From the NCBI RefSeq assembly GCF_014397025.1, contig NZ_JACJUO010000001.1, forward strand, positions 124,001 through 188,000: DNA of 64,000 nucleotides, in the 5' to 3' direction. The translations under genes and the position numbers were made by a program. Under the pieces are notes generated by a model, which was given only the letters and a program-made list of their open reading frames with translations, was not told the origin of the DNA and made no database searches. Numbering within the stretch: position 1 is the first letter of the stretch; every line of letters begins with the position of its first letter. This DNA is from Ochrobactrum sp. Marseille-Q0166. Lineage in GTDB: Bacteria > Pseudomonadota > Alphaproteobacteria > Rhizobiales > Rhizobiaceae. Of this stretch, positions 36,945 through 46,196 are shown piece by piece.

Positions 36945-37349
36945 ATGAATATTCCAAGTGCCGCGAATGAAGAGAAATCATCTCCGTCCACTTCCCATTC
37001 ATCGGCGACCCCTAAAGTTGTTCCATTCAGTCAACCACGTCCGATATCCGCTACTGTAAGCTTCGATAGACATGAGCTCGGCAAGATTCTCAATATTTAT
37101 GGCCGCATGGTCGCAACCGGTGCCTGGAAGGATTATGCAATCGACCATCTGGCAGACAGGGCTGTGTTTTCGATTTTTCGCAGAGCCAGTGAAGTGCCGT
37201 TGTTTCGTATTGAGAAAAGCCCGAAGCTGGCTCAAAAGCAGGGAGCCTATTCGGTAATTTCGGCTAGCGGTCTGATCATGAAACGCGGTCATGAGCTTGA
37301 ACGCGTGCTTCGCGTTTTCGACAAGAGCCTGAAGCTTGTTGGTAACTAA
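36945..37349 (+). CDS. DUF2794 family protein
   Basis: 134 residues; a Ser/Pro-rich N-terminal ~45 residues and then the DUF2794 domain widespread in Rhizobiales: VSFDRHELGKILNIYGRMVA, DYAIDHLADRAVFSIFRRAS, PLFRIEKSPKLAQKQGAYSV, GLIMKRGHELERVLRVF. Predicted soluble, function unknown. Start at 36945 behind AAAGGATG; an in-frame ATG at 36939 overlaps that site. It converges with the acetyltransferase gene, their stops overlapping by four bases. Confidence 0.85.
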   Translation: MNIPSAANEEKSSPSTSHSSATPKVVPFSQPRPISATVSFDRHELGKILNIYGRMVATGAWKDYAIDHLADRAVFSIFRRASEVPLFRIEKSPKLAQKQGAYSVISASGLIMKRGHELERVLRVFDKSLKLVGN

Positions 37350-37924
37350 GTCAGAGGCATAGGTCCCGGATCAACCGAGCAGCCACCATTGAGCGGCAGT
37401 TGCATAAGAACAGTATCAAGCCAGCGGCCATGCTTGAAGCCTGATCCCTGAATACGTCCGCTATGGATATAGCCCAGGCTCTCATGCAGTTTCACAGAGC
37501 CTATATTGTGCTCACCATCGCCGATTACTGCCAGCAATTGCCTGAAGCCCAATGCGGTTGCGCGCTTGATCAATTCCCCCAGCAGAAGCTTGCCAATCCC
37601 CTGCCCCTTCGCATCGGGTGCGATATAGATCGAATCTTCTGCAAGCCAGCGATAGGCCGGTCGTGTGCGAAAATAGCTGATATAGGCATAACCCAGCACC
37701 AGCTCGTTCTCTTCTGCGACAAGAATTGGAAAGCCCTGTTCGACAAATGTATCGAAGCGTCGTGTCATTTCCTCAACAGTGGGCGGTTCGATCTCGTAAG
37801 AACCGGAACCATTCAGCACGGCCTCGGTATAGATCATCGTGATGGCTTCAATATCAGTGGGCTGGAAATCGCGGATATGGGGCATGACAGGGCGAGGACT
37901 CAGTTGAATTTTCACATTTACCAT
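37346..37924 (-). CDS. GNAT N-acetyltransferase, phosphinothricin-acetyltransferase-like
   Basis: 192 residues with a full GNAT fold: IRDFQPTDIEAITMIYTEAV at the N-terminus, SYFRTRPAYRWLAEDSIYIA in the middle, and the acetyl-CoA pyrophosphate loop AKGQGIGKLLL near residue 110. The NGSGSYE and RPAYRW phrases are typical of the Pat/YncA group that acetylates phosphinothricin or methionine analogues; the real substrate is unknown. Start uncertain: a Met at 37885 begins the conserved domain and is equally likely; neither has a clear ribosome site. Confidence 0.88.
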   Translation of the reverse strand: MVNVKIQLSPRPVMPHIRDFQPTDIEAITMIYTEAVLNGSGSYEIEPPTVEEMTRRFDTFVEQGFPILVAEENELVLGYAYISYFRTRPAYRWLAEDSIYIAPDAKGQGIGKLLLGELIKRATALGFRQLLAVIGDGEHNIGSVKLHESLGYIHSGRIQGSGFKHGRWLDTVLMQLPLNGGCSVDPGPMPLT

Positions 37925-37951
37925 GACTCGGAGCTTCGGGCTTGAAAAGCA

Positions 37952-37979
37952 AAAAGGGCAGCGTTTCCGCTGCCCTTTT
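37952..37979 (-). terminator. Terminator upstream of the acetyltransferase gene
   Basis: AAAAGGGCAGCG / CGCTGCCCTTTT perfect 12-bp stem with a TTTC loop. It lies beyond the end of the minus-strand Bax-inhibitor gene, so it most likely terminates that gene; the symmetric A/T flanks allow both directions. Confidence 0.8.
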
Positions 37980-37989
37980 GTATTGTTCG

Positions 37990-38052
37990 TTCAGTACTTT
38001 CTCAGCACGTTTTACCCCAAAACCGGTTTGCGCTTTCGGGAAACATGCTCTT
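37990..38052. repeat. Bru-RS-like repeat fragment (second type)
   Basis: CACGTTTTACCCCAAAACCGG then TTTGCGCTTTCGGGAAACATGCTCT. Its reverse complement shares the order AGCATGT, CGGTTTTGGG, TAAA with 59812-59868. It sits right at the end of the Bax-inhibitor gene. Confidence 0.5.
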
Positions 38053-38833
38053 AGTCACGGTTGCCCATGAACTGAAGCAGGAACATGAACATGTTGATGA
38101 AGTCGAGGTAAAGACGCAGTGCGCCCATAACGACCTTGCGGCCCTGCGAATCCGCAGAATCACCTTCAAAGTACATTTCCTTGATCGACTGTGTGTCATA
38201 AGCGGTCAAACCTGCGAAGATCAGAACGCCAATCACCGAGATTGCAAACTGAAGCGCGGTGGAGCCGAGGAAGATGTTAACGACCGAAGCGATGATCAGA
38301 CCGAACAGGCCCATCATCAGGAACGAGCCCATTGCCGAGAGGTCACGTTTGGTTGTGTAACCATAAAGCGACAGCGCGCCGAACGAAGCAGCCGTTACAA
38401 AGAAGGTGCGAACGATGCTCTGACCGGTATAAACCAGAAAGATGGAAGACAGCGACAAACCGACGAGCGCTGCATAACCCCAGAAAACGGCACTGGCGGT
38501 TGAAACCGACAGACGCTCAATGCGGAAGCTCAGGAAGAAGACTGCAGCAAGCGGCGCGAGCATAACGACCCAGCGCAACGGCGAACTATAGAGTGCGGCA
38601 CCAAGCGAGGTGAGCATTTTACCATTTGCGAGCTGTGCCACAGCCGCAGACGGATCGGTTGTGGTTGCCAGCGATGAGACAGCCAAAGCAGCAAGGCCGG
38701 TAACAACCAGACCAATTGCCATCATGTTGTAGACACCCAGCATATAGCTGCGGAGGCCCTGATCGATGTCGGCACCAACCCGAGCGCCACCTACCGGCCT
38801 CTGCTGTGCCTGAATATTGCGAAAGTCAGCCAT
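38051..38833 (-). CDS. Bax inhibitor-1/YccA family membrane protein
   Basis: 260 residues, seven predicted membrane helices, of the BI-1 (TMBIM) family that includes E. coli YbhL and YccA. Seen: the cytoplasmic N-terminus with GADIDQGLRSYMLGVYNMMA, the segment GALSLYGYTTKRDLSAMGSF near 150-170 and the terminal half AGLTAYDTQSIKEMYFEGD with the paired Asp residues proposed to gate ion movement in this family. Bacterial members modulate membrane proteases or calcium flux; the role here is not established. Ends with a Bru-RS-like repeat at its stop codon. Confidence 0.92.
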   Translation of the reverse strand: MADFRNIQAQQRPVGGARVGADIDQGLRSYMLGVYNMMAIGLVVTGLAALAVSSLATTTDPSAAVAQLANGKMLTSLGAALYSSPLRWVVMLAPLAAVFFLSFRIERLSVSTASAVFWGYAALVGLSLSSIFLVYTGQSIVRTFFVTAASFGALSLYGYTTKRDLSAMGSFLMMGLFGLIIASVVNIFLGSTALQFAISVIGVLIFAGLTAYDTQSIKEMYFEGDSADSQGRKVVMGALRLYLDFINMFMFLLQFMGNRD

Positions 38834-39065
38834 GACTTAAATCCTTTTGCGTTGTCCCGTCCGGTGTCGAGGTCAGGCTCTTTTCGAACCACTCCCAGGC
38901 GCCGCTGGCGGGACCCCAGCATGCCTGCGTTTATTATGGGGATTTTAAACCTCTCACACAAGTACTACTTGAAAAAAATCGTGATAAGACGGCTTGAAAT
39001 CCGAACCGCATTATCCATGCGATCCAAGGGCTTAAGCAAGTTAAGGGCGCAACATTACAAATGCT

Positions 39066-41615
39066 TCATAAGGTTCGAAGCACATTTGCTGGCTTCTGAC
39101 CCAGCACGCGCCATGTACCGGCCAGACCGAATCCAACAGTCAAAACGAGAGCGACCCCCACAGTCATAAGTGCAACATCAGGCAGGAACTGCGCCTTCAG
39201 CTTCATGACTTCGACCACAACATACCACCCAGCAATACCGCCGGCGACCAGCGCGAACAGGGCTGTCGCAAGGCCCAGAAGCATATACTCGACGATATAG
39301 GCTGCAATCAGCGTGCCACGCGTGGCACCCAGCGTTTTCAGCACAACCGCATCGTGAACACGGGCACGGTTGCCGGCCGCCAGAGCGCCGCCAAGCACCA
39401 GAACAGAAGCTGCAAGAGCGATGGACGCTGCAGCCCGAATTGCCGTTGCAAGCTGGCTGATCAGATCATTCGCCACATCAAGCGCATCAGTCACACTGAC
39501 GGTCGTCACCGCTGGCCATGTTTTTGTAACCTGTTGCAGAACATCGGGTGCCAGATTCTTCTGACCATCAGGAATTGTCAGTGTTGCAAGCCATGTGGCA
39601 GGCGCACCGGCAAAAGTGTTTGGCGAGAACACCATGACGAAATTCATCGCCAGCGTTTCCCACTGCAACTGCCGGAAGCTTGCAATCTTTGCATTGATGT
39701 TGCGGCCAAGCACATTAACGGTAACCGTATCGCCAAGCTTAAGCCCAAGTTCCTTGCCTTCACGCTCAGCGAAAGAAACAAGCGGCTCGCCGGAGTAATT
39801 TTCCGGCCACCATTGGCCTTCCGTCAGCGTCGAATTTTCCGGAACTTTGTCAGCAAAGGTAATGCCACGATCGCCGCGCAGTACCCAGGCTGCTTCCGGT
39901 GGAATGGTCATGTCACGAATATTGGTGCCGTTAAATGCGACGATACGACCGCGCAGCATCGGACCCGAAGTGAGTTTACCATCCGGGACAATACCGCTCA
40001 CAAGCTTGGTGAAATCACCGATGTCATTGTTCTGGATATCGACAAAGAAAAAGTCCGGAGCCTGTGCCGGAATATTCTCCGTTACCTGACGGCGCAGATT
40101 GCCATCAATGAGCGCAATCGCCACCATCAATGTGAGGCCAAGTCCAAGCGAAAGAACCACGGATGGTGTCAGCGCGCCAGGTCGATAGATATTGCCAACC
40201 GCAAGCCGAACCGCTGTCGAACGCGTACGCGGCGCGCGACGTGCCAGCCAGCGGATACCGTCGGCGACCAGCCGTAAAACACCAAAGGCAGCAATAGATG
40301 ATACGATGAATATCGCAGCAATCCGTCGATCATAAGCGACGTAAAGTGCCAAGCCTGCCAAAGCAGCAATTAGCAAAACAGCGAGCGTTAGATAAAGTAG
40401 CGGCGGTAAACCACGTTGTTCAAATCCCTGTTCGCGAAATAGAGCCGTTGCCGGAATTTCACGCGCGCGGCCGAGCGGAATAATCGCAAAGGCAAGCGTT
40501 GTGATGAGACCGAAGACCGCCGCCAAGGCGAGCGCTTGCGGAAAGAAGCCGCCACCACCCGCAACGGGCAGGTAATTGGCGAGCGCCAAAGCGGCTGCAT
40601 ATGGTATGATCGCGGCAAGCACCAGACCAAGTAGGATGCCGATCAAGCCGATAACCATGATCTGCACGAGATAGACCAGCACCGCGAAACGCGCCGGTGC
40701 CCCCAATGATTTAAACGTCGCGATCACGCCGCGCTTGCCATCAAGATAGGCACGCACGGCATTGGCGACACCAACACCGCCAACAATAAGTGCAGTCAGG
40801 CCGACCAGCGTGAGAAATTGCGAAAAGCGCTCGATATTTGCGGTTAACGCAGGCGCTGCATTGCTGCGCGAACGGATATTCCAGCCTGCATCCGGAAAGT
40901 CTTTCATTGCGCGTTCGCGCAATTGCACGATTGCGGAATCGGGTGCACCATCCGGCAATGCCACCTTATAGATATGGTCAACCAGGCTTCCGGGCTGGAT
41001 CAGGCCGGAAGCGCGAAGGCCATCCATCGAAACCAGAAAACGCGGCGCGAAATTAAAACCCGACGACAGAAGGTCGGGTTCGCTTTCGATCAATGCACGC
41101 AGCTCAAACGTTTCAGAGCCAAGCAGTACCTTTGTTCCGAGCTGAACGCCCATGCGGTTAAGAAAATCCTGACTGACGGCAGCACCATAGGCTCCATTCT
41201 GCTGCTTTGTCATGTCATCAAACGAAAGCTGTGGCGTCGTTTTTAGCGTACCGTAAAGAGGATACGCGGCATCCACTGCCTTCACTTCAACCAGCGACTG
41301 GTCCGACCCGTCCGGCTGACGTGCCATGGAGCGCATGGTGGCGCTCTCGGCAACCTTGCCCTGCTGGTCTATGAAAGCACGTTCCTCGGCACTTGCCTCG
41401 CGCTGATTAAGTGCGAAGCTCACATCGCCGCCAAGAATGCTTTGACCTTCGGCTGCAATGCCTGTGCTGACCGAACGCGCAACAGAATTCACGCCACCAA
41501 TCGCTGCGACACCCAACGCGATACAGGCCAGAAAAATGTAAAATCCCGAAAGCCCACCACGCATTTCTCGCAATGCAAAGCGGAGAGCGAGAGAGAAGGA
41601 AGCAAGCCCGTTCAT
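39066..41615 (-). CDS. YbbP-type ABC exporter permease (FtsX-like)
   Basis: 849 residues with about ten membrane helices. The FtsX-like permease domain appears twice, around 255-400 and 720-845, separated by a large periplasmic region, as in E. coli YbbP. N-terminus: LRFALREMRGGLSGFYIFLACIALGVAAIGG. The start overlaps the stop of the ATPase gene (ATGA), confirming a transporter pair. In E. coli ybbA-ybbP lies divergent to tesA, an arrangement preserved here; the substrate is unknown, and lipid or lipoprotein handling has been suggested for the family. Confidence 0.94.
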   Translation of the reverse strand: MNGLASFSLALRFALREMRGGLSGFYIFLACIALGVAAIGGVNSVARSVSTGIAAEGQSILGGDVSFALNQREASAEERAFIDQQGKVAESATMRSMARQPDGSDQSLVEVKAVDAAYPLYGTLKTTPQLSFDDMTKQQNGAYGAAVSQDFLNRMGVQLGTKVLLGSETFELRALIESEPDLLSSGFNFAPRFLVSMDGLRASGLIQPGSLVDHIYKVALPDGAPDSAIVQLRERAMKDFPDAGWNIRSRSNAAPALTANIERFSQFLTLVGLTALIVGGVGVANAVRAYLDGKRGVIATFKSLGAPARFAVLVYLVQIMVIGLIGILLGLVLAAIIPYAAALALANYLPVAGGGGFFPQALALAAVFGLITTLAFAIIPLGRAREIPATALFREQGFEQRGLPPLLYLTLAVLLIAALAGLALYVAYDRRIAAIFIVSSIAAFGVLRLVADGIRWLARRAPRTRSTAVRLAVGNIYRPGALTPSVVLSLGLGLTLMVAIALIDGNLRRQVTENIPAQAPDFFFVDIQNNDIGDFTKLVSGIVPDGKLTSGPMLRGRIVAFNGTNIRDMTIPPEAAWVLRGDRGITFADKVPENSTLTEGQWWPENYSGEPLVSFAEREGKELGLKLGDTVTVNVLGRNINAKIASFRQLQWETLAMNFVMVFSPNTFAGAPATWLATLTIPDGQKNLAPDVLQQVTKTWPAVTTVSVTDALDVANDLISQLATAIRAAASIALAASVLVLGGALAAGNRARVHDAVVLKTLGATRGTLIAAYIVEYMLLGLATALFALVAGGIAGWYVVVEVMKLKAQFLPDVALMTVGVALVLTVGFGLAGTWRVLGQKPANVLRTL

Positions 41616-42352
41616 TGGCCAGCCACCGCTGTTTCAAGCGCAGGTTGTTTTCCTGAATGCTCTTCGATACGGCCCGAACGCACAGGAATTTCCTGATCAC
41701 AACGCGCAGCCAACGACGGATCATGCGTTACCAATACCATGGTCAGACCGTTTTCACGCTGCTTGGAAAACAGCAGGTCAGCAATCTGGCGACCGGTTGT
41801 CGTGTCGAGATTGCCGGTCGGCTCATCAGCAATCAGGATTTTCGGGCTTGGCGCAAGCGCACGGGCAATCGCCACGCGCTGCTGCTCGCCACCCGACAAT
41901 TCGGATGGATAATGCGTTAGACGCTCACCAAGACCAACAGCGCGCAATTCACGTTCGGCCACTTCGAAGGCATCACGCCGACCGGCAAGCTCCAGAGGGA
42001 CGGCGACATTCTCCAGTGCCGTCATATTCGGAATGAGATGGAACGACTGAAACACGATACCGATATTGGCACCACGAAAAGCGGCTGCCTGATCCTCGGT
42101 CATTTGACTGATGGTTTTACCGGCAATATTGACCGTTCCCTGATCAATATGCTCAAGACCGGCAAGAACCATCAAAAGTGTGGATTTGCCCGATCCCGAC
42201 GGTCCAACGATGCCAACAGACTTGCCTTGGGTAATTGAAAGCGAGACGCCTTTGAGTACATGGACGGATGATGCCGCATGCCCCAGGGTCAGATGAACAT
42301 TCTCAAGCTCTATGATCGGGGCATGATTTAGCGAAGTCACCTGTTCCGTCAC
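41612..42352 (-). CDS. YbbA-type ABC exporter ATPase
   Basis: 246 residues, LolD/MacB-like ATPase partner of the permease gene it overlaps. Walker A GPSGSGKSTLL near 52, signature LSGGEQQRVAIARAL near 152, Walker B ILIADEPTGNLD near 172, switch His in LVTHDPSLA. Starts with a GTG at 42352. The divergent esterase gene begins about 130 bases away, so the spacer must hold both promoters. Confidence 0.95.
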   Translation of the reverse strand: MTEQVTSLNHAPIIELENVHLTLGHAASSVHVLKGVSLSITQGKSVGIVGPSGSGKSTLLMVLAGLEHIDQGTVNIAGKTISQMTEDQAAAFRGANIGIVFQSFHLIPNMTALENVAVPLELAGRRDAFEVAERELRAVGLGERLTHYPSELSGGEQQRVAIARALAPSPKILIADEPTGNLDTTTGRQIADLLFSKQRENGLTMVLVTHDPSLAARCDQEIPVRSGRIEEHSGKQPALETAVAGQ

Positions 42353-42480
42353 GCGTTTTTCTTCCTATATGAATATTCAAGAGCCAGAGCACGCCACAAA
42401 ATTGAACTTGTTTTGCGCCAGAAATTGACGAGAAGTCCTCCGGGCGATTTGCCCACCTTGCTAGATATGGGTTGCTAACG

Positions 42481-43188
42481 ATGCGTTTCAAACTCTCGAT
42501 CCCGGTATGGCTGTCGATTTTTGTCATAGCTGCGTCTTTTATTGTTACCGTTGCGCGTGCGCAGGAAGAGCCAACCGGTCTTGAAGATGCATTGCCAACT
42601 GAACAGCTTGCACAGGTGAAAATCGTAGGCTTCGGTGATAGTCTGATGGCTGGCTATCTCCTGCCTTCTAACGCGGCCTTTCCGCAGCAGCTTGAAAAAG
42701 CGCTCGATGACAAAGGCTATGAAGTTAGCATTGAAAATGCCGGCGTATCAGGTGACACCACAACCGGCGGGCTTGCACGCATTGACTGGTCGATCCCTGA
42801 TGGAACGGATCTCGTGATTCTCGAACTCGGTGCCAATGATGCGCTGCGCGGTATTTCGCCCGACATTACCGAGAAAAATCTCGATGAGATGCTGTCACGC
42901 CTTAAGACACGGGGAATCTCCGTTATCCTTGCAGGTATGATGGCACCACCCAATATGGGCAAGGATTACGCCGAGAAATTCAATCCGATTTACCCCAAGC
43001 TCGCGCAAAAGTATGGCGTGCCGCTTTATCCTTTTTTCCTTGATGGCGTTGCCACGCAAAAAGGACTTTTGCTCGAAGACGGAATGCATCCCAATGAAAA
43101 AGGCGTGCAAACGATGGTTTCCAATTTCATGCCAGTCATCGAGAAAACCCTGAAAGCTGAACAAAAGACGGGGACATCTGGCAACTGA
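42481..43188 (+). CDS. tesA: Secreted SGNH/GDSL esterase (TesA type)
   Basis: 235 residues: signal peptide (MRFKLSIPVWLSIFVIAASF, cleavage near ARA-QEE) and an SGNH hydrolase domain with block I GFGDSLMAGY (catalytic Ser), block II Gly in NAGVSGDTTTGG, block III GANDAL, and block V DGMHPNEKG with Asp and His. Periplasmic lysophospholipase/thioesterase/arylesterase activities are known for TesA. The ATG at 42481 starts the signal peptide; a TTG at 42472 is in frame. Divergent from ybbA-ybbP. Confidence 0.93.
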   Translation: MRFKLSIPVWLSIFVIAASFIVTVARAQEEPTGLEDALPTEQLAQVKIVGFGDSLMAGYLLPSNAAFPQQLEKALDDKGYEVSIENAGVSGDTTTGGLARIDWSIPDGTDLVILELGANDALRGISPDITEKNLDEMLSRLKTRGISVILAGMMAPPNMGKDYAEKFNPIYPKLAQKYGVPLYPFFLDGVATQKGLLLEDGMHPNEKGVQTMVSNFMPVIEKTLKAEQKTGTSGN

Positions 43189-43305
43189 CCTAACAGTCAA
43201 GCATAAACAGCTTGCTCAAGAACGCGAAGAATGATTCGCTGAGAATTGTATCGGTGAGGGAAAAAGATTCGCTTTTCTGATGATCGATGCACAGGCACTC
43301 TAACT

Positions 43306-43344
43306 CAGAGCGTCCTCCCGTGGTTTAGGCCACACGACGCTCTG
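43306..43344 (+). promoter_or_regulatory. Leader hairpin before thpR
   Basis: CAGAGCGTC (43306-43314) pairs with GACGCTCTG (43336-43344), with an inner GTGG/CCAC helix. The internal loop holds CCTCC, which could pair with the thpR ribosome site GGAGGA (43361-43366). No T tract follows, so it is not a terminator of the esterase gene in the usual sense. Confidence 0.4.
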
Positions 43345-43372
43345 GCGCAGAACGATTCGAGGAGGATGCTTT

Positions 43373-43963
43373 ATGCCGCGTCTCTTTACTGCCCTCGAAA
43401 TCCCGCGCGACGCCGCGCTATCGCTCTCGTTATTGCGAGGCGGCCTCCTCGGTGCGCGCTGGATTGATGTCGAAAACTACCACATAACCTTGCGTTTTAT
43501 CGGAGATGTGGAAGGCCATGTGGCCGACGAGGTTGCCAATGCGCTTGATCGCGTGCGGCGCCCCGAATTCATGATCAACCTGTCAGGTGTCGATGCTTTC
43601 GGCTCCAAGAAGCCCCACAGCATCTATGCAGGTGTATCCCCTTCACCAGAGCTCAACGCATTGCAAGGCGAAATCGAGCGTATTTGCCAGCGGCTTCGCA
43701 TTCCCGCCGATCCGCGCAAATTCACCCCTCATGTGACTTTGGCACGGTTGAAAAATCCACGCATTGACGATGTCGTGCGCTATCTTTCATCGCGCGGCAA
43801 TTTCTCGACAGTGCCCTTTAAAGTGGCTCGTTTCGTGCTGATGTCCTCACGCGATTCTGTCGGCGGTGGGCCCTATATTGTCGAGGAAGCTTGGCCCTTG
43901 GTTCCCGCATTACGCCAGAATTGGTCAACCAACGCATTTGAAGAGGCCAGTACCATGCGGTAA
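43373..43963 (+). CDS. thpR: RNA 2',3'-cyclic phosphodiesterase (2H family)
   Basis: 196 residues, cytoplasmic 2H phosphoesterase formerly called 2'-5' RNA ligase. Both HxTx motifs are present: HITLRFIG near residue 34 and HVTLARL near 121, which supply the two catalytic His. N-terminus PRLFTALEIPRD is typical. It hydrolyses 2',3'-cyclic phosphates on RNA ends. The ribosome site GGAGGA is strong. Its last 91 bases overlap, on the opposite strand, the 3' end of the phosphatase gene. Confidence 0.93.
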   Translation: MPRLFTALEIPRDAALSLSLLRGGLLGARWIDVENYHITLRFIGDVEGHVADEVANALDRVRRPEFMINLSGVDAFGSKKPHSIYAGVSPSPELNALQGEIERICQRLRIPADPRKFTPHVTLARLKNPRIDDVVRYLSSRGNFSTVPFKVARFVLMSSRDSVGGGPYIVEEAWPLVPALRQNWSTNAFEEASTMR

Positions 43964-44382
43964 ACCTTTTCGAAATCCCCGATATCCCCATAGTAAGGAT
44001 CGGGGATTTCAACGGCTTTACCTTCCGCAATTTCGGTAAAAAGCCCGATACGAGCGCTTGCGTTCGCAGGCTGTCTCTGAGCGATCATGCGCATATTGTA
44101 GCGATCCATTCCGAGAATGAGATCGAAACGCGTAAAGTCGCCTGACGTGAGCTGGCGGCAGCGCTGACCGGAAATATCAAGGCCATGCCCGGATGCAACC
44201 CGGATAGAACGATCATCAGGCGCTTCGCCGGTATGGTAGCCATTTGTGCCTGCAGAATCGATCAGCACATGATCAATGTGACGCTCTGTCAAAACCTGGG
44301 CCAATACGCCTTCCGCAAGCGGAGAACGGCAGATATTGCCTGCACAGACAAATAGAATACTGTTCGGGGCTGACTGGGTCAC
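43873..44382 (-). CDS. Low-molecular-weight protein-tyrosine phosphatase
   Basis: 169 residues from the chosen start. The catalytic P-loop CAGNICRS holds Cys13 and Arg19 (CX5R), and the general-acid DP is in IPDPYYGD near 130. Dephosphorylates phosphotyrosine or small phosphoesters. I choose GTG at 44382 behind GCGAGAG because the P-loop then begins at residue 13, as in the family; the longer frame from 44484 would run into the divergent phhB region. Convergent and overlapping with thpR by 91 bases. Confidence 0.9.
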   Translation of the reverse strand: MTQSAPNSILFVCAGNICRSPLAEGVLAQVLTERHIDHVLIDSAGTNGYHTGEAPDDRSIRVASGHGLDISGQRCRQLTSGDFTRFDLILGMDRYNMRMIAQRQPANASARIGLFTEIAEGKAVEIPDPYYGDIGDFEKVYRMVLASSNALVDQFWRNAGTKGQASSTI

Positions 44383-44441
44383 GGAACTCTCGCGGCTATG
44401 ATAAGTTAGAGCTGAATAACCAACAACATAGGCAAAAGACA

Positions 44442-44753
44442 ATGGCACGCAACCGGCTGAGTGAGAACGAACTAAAACTGGCACTTAGCAAACTTGAAGG
44501 TTGGCAGAAGGCTGACGACCGTGAAGCGATCAGCAAAACTTTTAAATTCAAGGACTTTAGCGAGGCTTTCGGCTTCATGGCCCGAGCAGCGCTTTATGCC
44601 GAAAAGCTCGACCACCACCCCGAATGGTTCAATGTCTACAATCGTGTCGATGTCACGCTTGCAACACACAGTGCCAACGGAATTACAGAACTTGACATAA
44701 AGTTTGCAATCAAGATGAATGCACTTTTCTCTAATCAAACCTTTGAAATATAA
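44442..44753 (+). CDS. phhB: 4a-hydroxytetrahydrobiopterin dehydratase
   Basis: 103-residue pterin-4a-carbinolamine dehydratase that recycles the pterin cofactor of aromatic amino acid hydroxylases. The catalytic motif region is [21 protein letters not shown] (His-His-Pro-Glu-Trp and the later His), with [12 protein letters not shown] before it. Length normal. The ATG at 44442 is preceded by AGGCAAAAGAC, a weak site. The last 19 bases overlap the convergent hypothetical gene. Confidence 0.94.
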   Translation: MARNRLSENELKLALSKLEGWQKADDREAISKTFKFKDFSEAFGFMARAALYAEKLDHHPEWFNVYNRVDVTLATHSANGITELDIKFAIKMNALFSNQTFEI

Positions 44754-45232
44754 ACAAAAATTATCTTCTTTTGAAAATTAAAGCTCCCATCTCGATTTCG
44801 CGCAATATAAGGTAGAACCTTAGTAAGATCTACGCAATCACTCCAGATCTGGCCAAGCATGCCACCGTCGATGCTACGGATAAACACATCCCCTACCGAA
44901 ATAGCAGAATGAAATATATGCCCAGCTTTCAGGTCGTAAAAGCCAATGGCGCGCCCGTAAGGCAGCGATGAATAGCCGTTCCACAATTCTCCGGCCCGGA
45001 AATTTAGCAAGGGTATCCAGTTCTGCCCGGATGTACCACGTAAAGTGTGCTCGGAGATGCTGGCACCAAGTAAAAAACGCATATAAGCCGTGACATCATA
45101 ACAGATGCCGTCTTTAACATCGATATTAACCTGATCTCCAATATCCTGCGCAGCTGCGAGTTGATGACCGCGATAGAACTGGGTTGACCGGTCGCTGCGG
45201 ACAAAATTTTCGCCATAACCAGTTAATTGCAT
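44735..45232 (-). CDS. Unrecognised protein with a possible Cys-His-Asp site
   Basis: 165 residues, no family recognised. No signal peptide or membrane helix. Cys44 sits at the start of a predicted helix ([15 protein letters not shown]), His108 leads a strand (IFHSAISVG) and Asp122 follows in IRSIDGG; this spacing resembles NlpC/P60- or papain-like cysteine hydrolases. The ATG at 45232 follows GTGGAGC; the frame also extends to a TTG at 45292. AT-richer than the neighbours. Downstream it converges on phhB. Enzyme activity is a hypothesis only. Confidence 0.65.
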   Translation of the reverse strand: MQLTGYGENFVRSDRSTQFYRGHQLAAAQDIGDQVNIDVKDGICYDVTAYMRFLLGASISEHTLRGTSGQNWIPLLNFRAGELWNGYSSLPYGRAIGFYDLKAGHIFHSAISVGDVFIRSIDGGMLGQIWSDCVDLTKVLPYIARNRDGSFNFQKKIIFVYISKV

Positions 45233-45529
45233 CGAAAAGCTCCACTCAATCAGATCGTCGTTGGAGCATCGTGCGTCCTTTCGGAACCACAAGATTCGCC
45301 CTAACTATTTGATTATAAAAATCTTTCTTTACAAAAATCGATTCCGATTTTTTCGCTGACGCGCTAGCCGATAACGGGCCAACATGCATATTCCGCTGAT
45401 TTGGCCGTCTCGGTGTAGCTGATGGTTCTGGCAGGGGCAGTCGAGGTGTAAAACTTGAAAGCGATCAAAAATAATACCATCTTATTGTCGTCATGGCCCT
45501 CTATCTGGCTGACAGGAGTTTAACTGATT

Positions 45530-45910
45530 ATGGATCGCACCAAGATTGATGATATCCTTGAACCCGGAAGTGAACGCGACCATCAAAAGCGTAGTGAACG
45601 GGTGAAACAGGGTTTCTGGAAAACCGCGCGTCGTGCCGGACGCATGGTTCCATTCATGGATGAGGTCGTTGCGGCTTATTATTGTGCGCTCGATGAGAAA
45701 ACTCCGACACGCGTTCGAATGACGCTCATGGCAGCACTGGCCTATTTTGTGCTGCCTTTCGACATTGTTCCCGATATGCTGGTCGGCATCGGCTTTACCG
45801 ACGACATAGCAGTGCTCATGGCGGCTCTGACTGCTGTGCGCACGCATATCACGCCAGCACACAGAATTGCTGCGCGTGAGGCGATGCGTGATGAGGGTGA
45901 AACTGCCTGA
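45530..45910 (+). CDS. YkvA/DUF1232 family protein
   Basis: 126 residues. The DUF1232 core ALAYFVLPFDIVPDMLVGIGFTDDIAVLMAAL (read in parts: YFVLPFDIVPD and GFTDDIAVL) forms a helical hairpin likely associated with the membrane. Function unknown. Start ATG behind GACAGGAG. Stands alone; the 286 bases that follow up to 46196 contain no recognisable gene. Confidence 0.85.
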   Translation: MDRTKIDDILEPGSERDHQKRSERVKQGFWKTARRAGRMVPFMDEVVAAYYCALDEKTPTRVRMTLMAALAYFVLPFDIVPDMLVGIGFTDDIAVLMAALTAVRTHITPAHRIAAREAMRDEGETA

Positions 45911-46196
45911 TATCGCCACTCGATTTCACAGATTTGTTATGGAGCAGCCGAAGCTAAGATTGCGCATGGAAGCAATATGACAAACTCTTGCCGCTTTCTT
46001 TTGGATGAAGTTGGCAACGGGATTGCGGGAACTCAGGTTCAAAGCCTGGTACACTCGTTCAAGTTTTCTTTCAAAACTTCACCGTTTAGTAACCCTGATT
46101 AAGGCACATTAAGGGTCACCAAACGGGACGGCGTATTGAACGGCGATATCCCGGTATTCGACTTTGAAGCAAACGAAAGAGAACCGGTAAAAGACC

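Noticed and set aside
39354..40277. 307-codon plus-strand frame opposite the YbbP-type permease
   Set aside because: Cys/Arg/His-rich translation without motifs, inside a full-length conserved transporter gene.
45333..45352. AAAAATCG / CGATTTTT hairpin as a terminator
   Set aside because: Mostly A-T pairs and placed upstream of, not after, the neighbouring genes; too weak to annotate.
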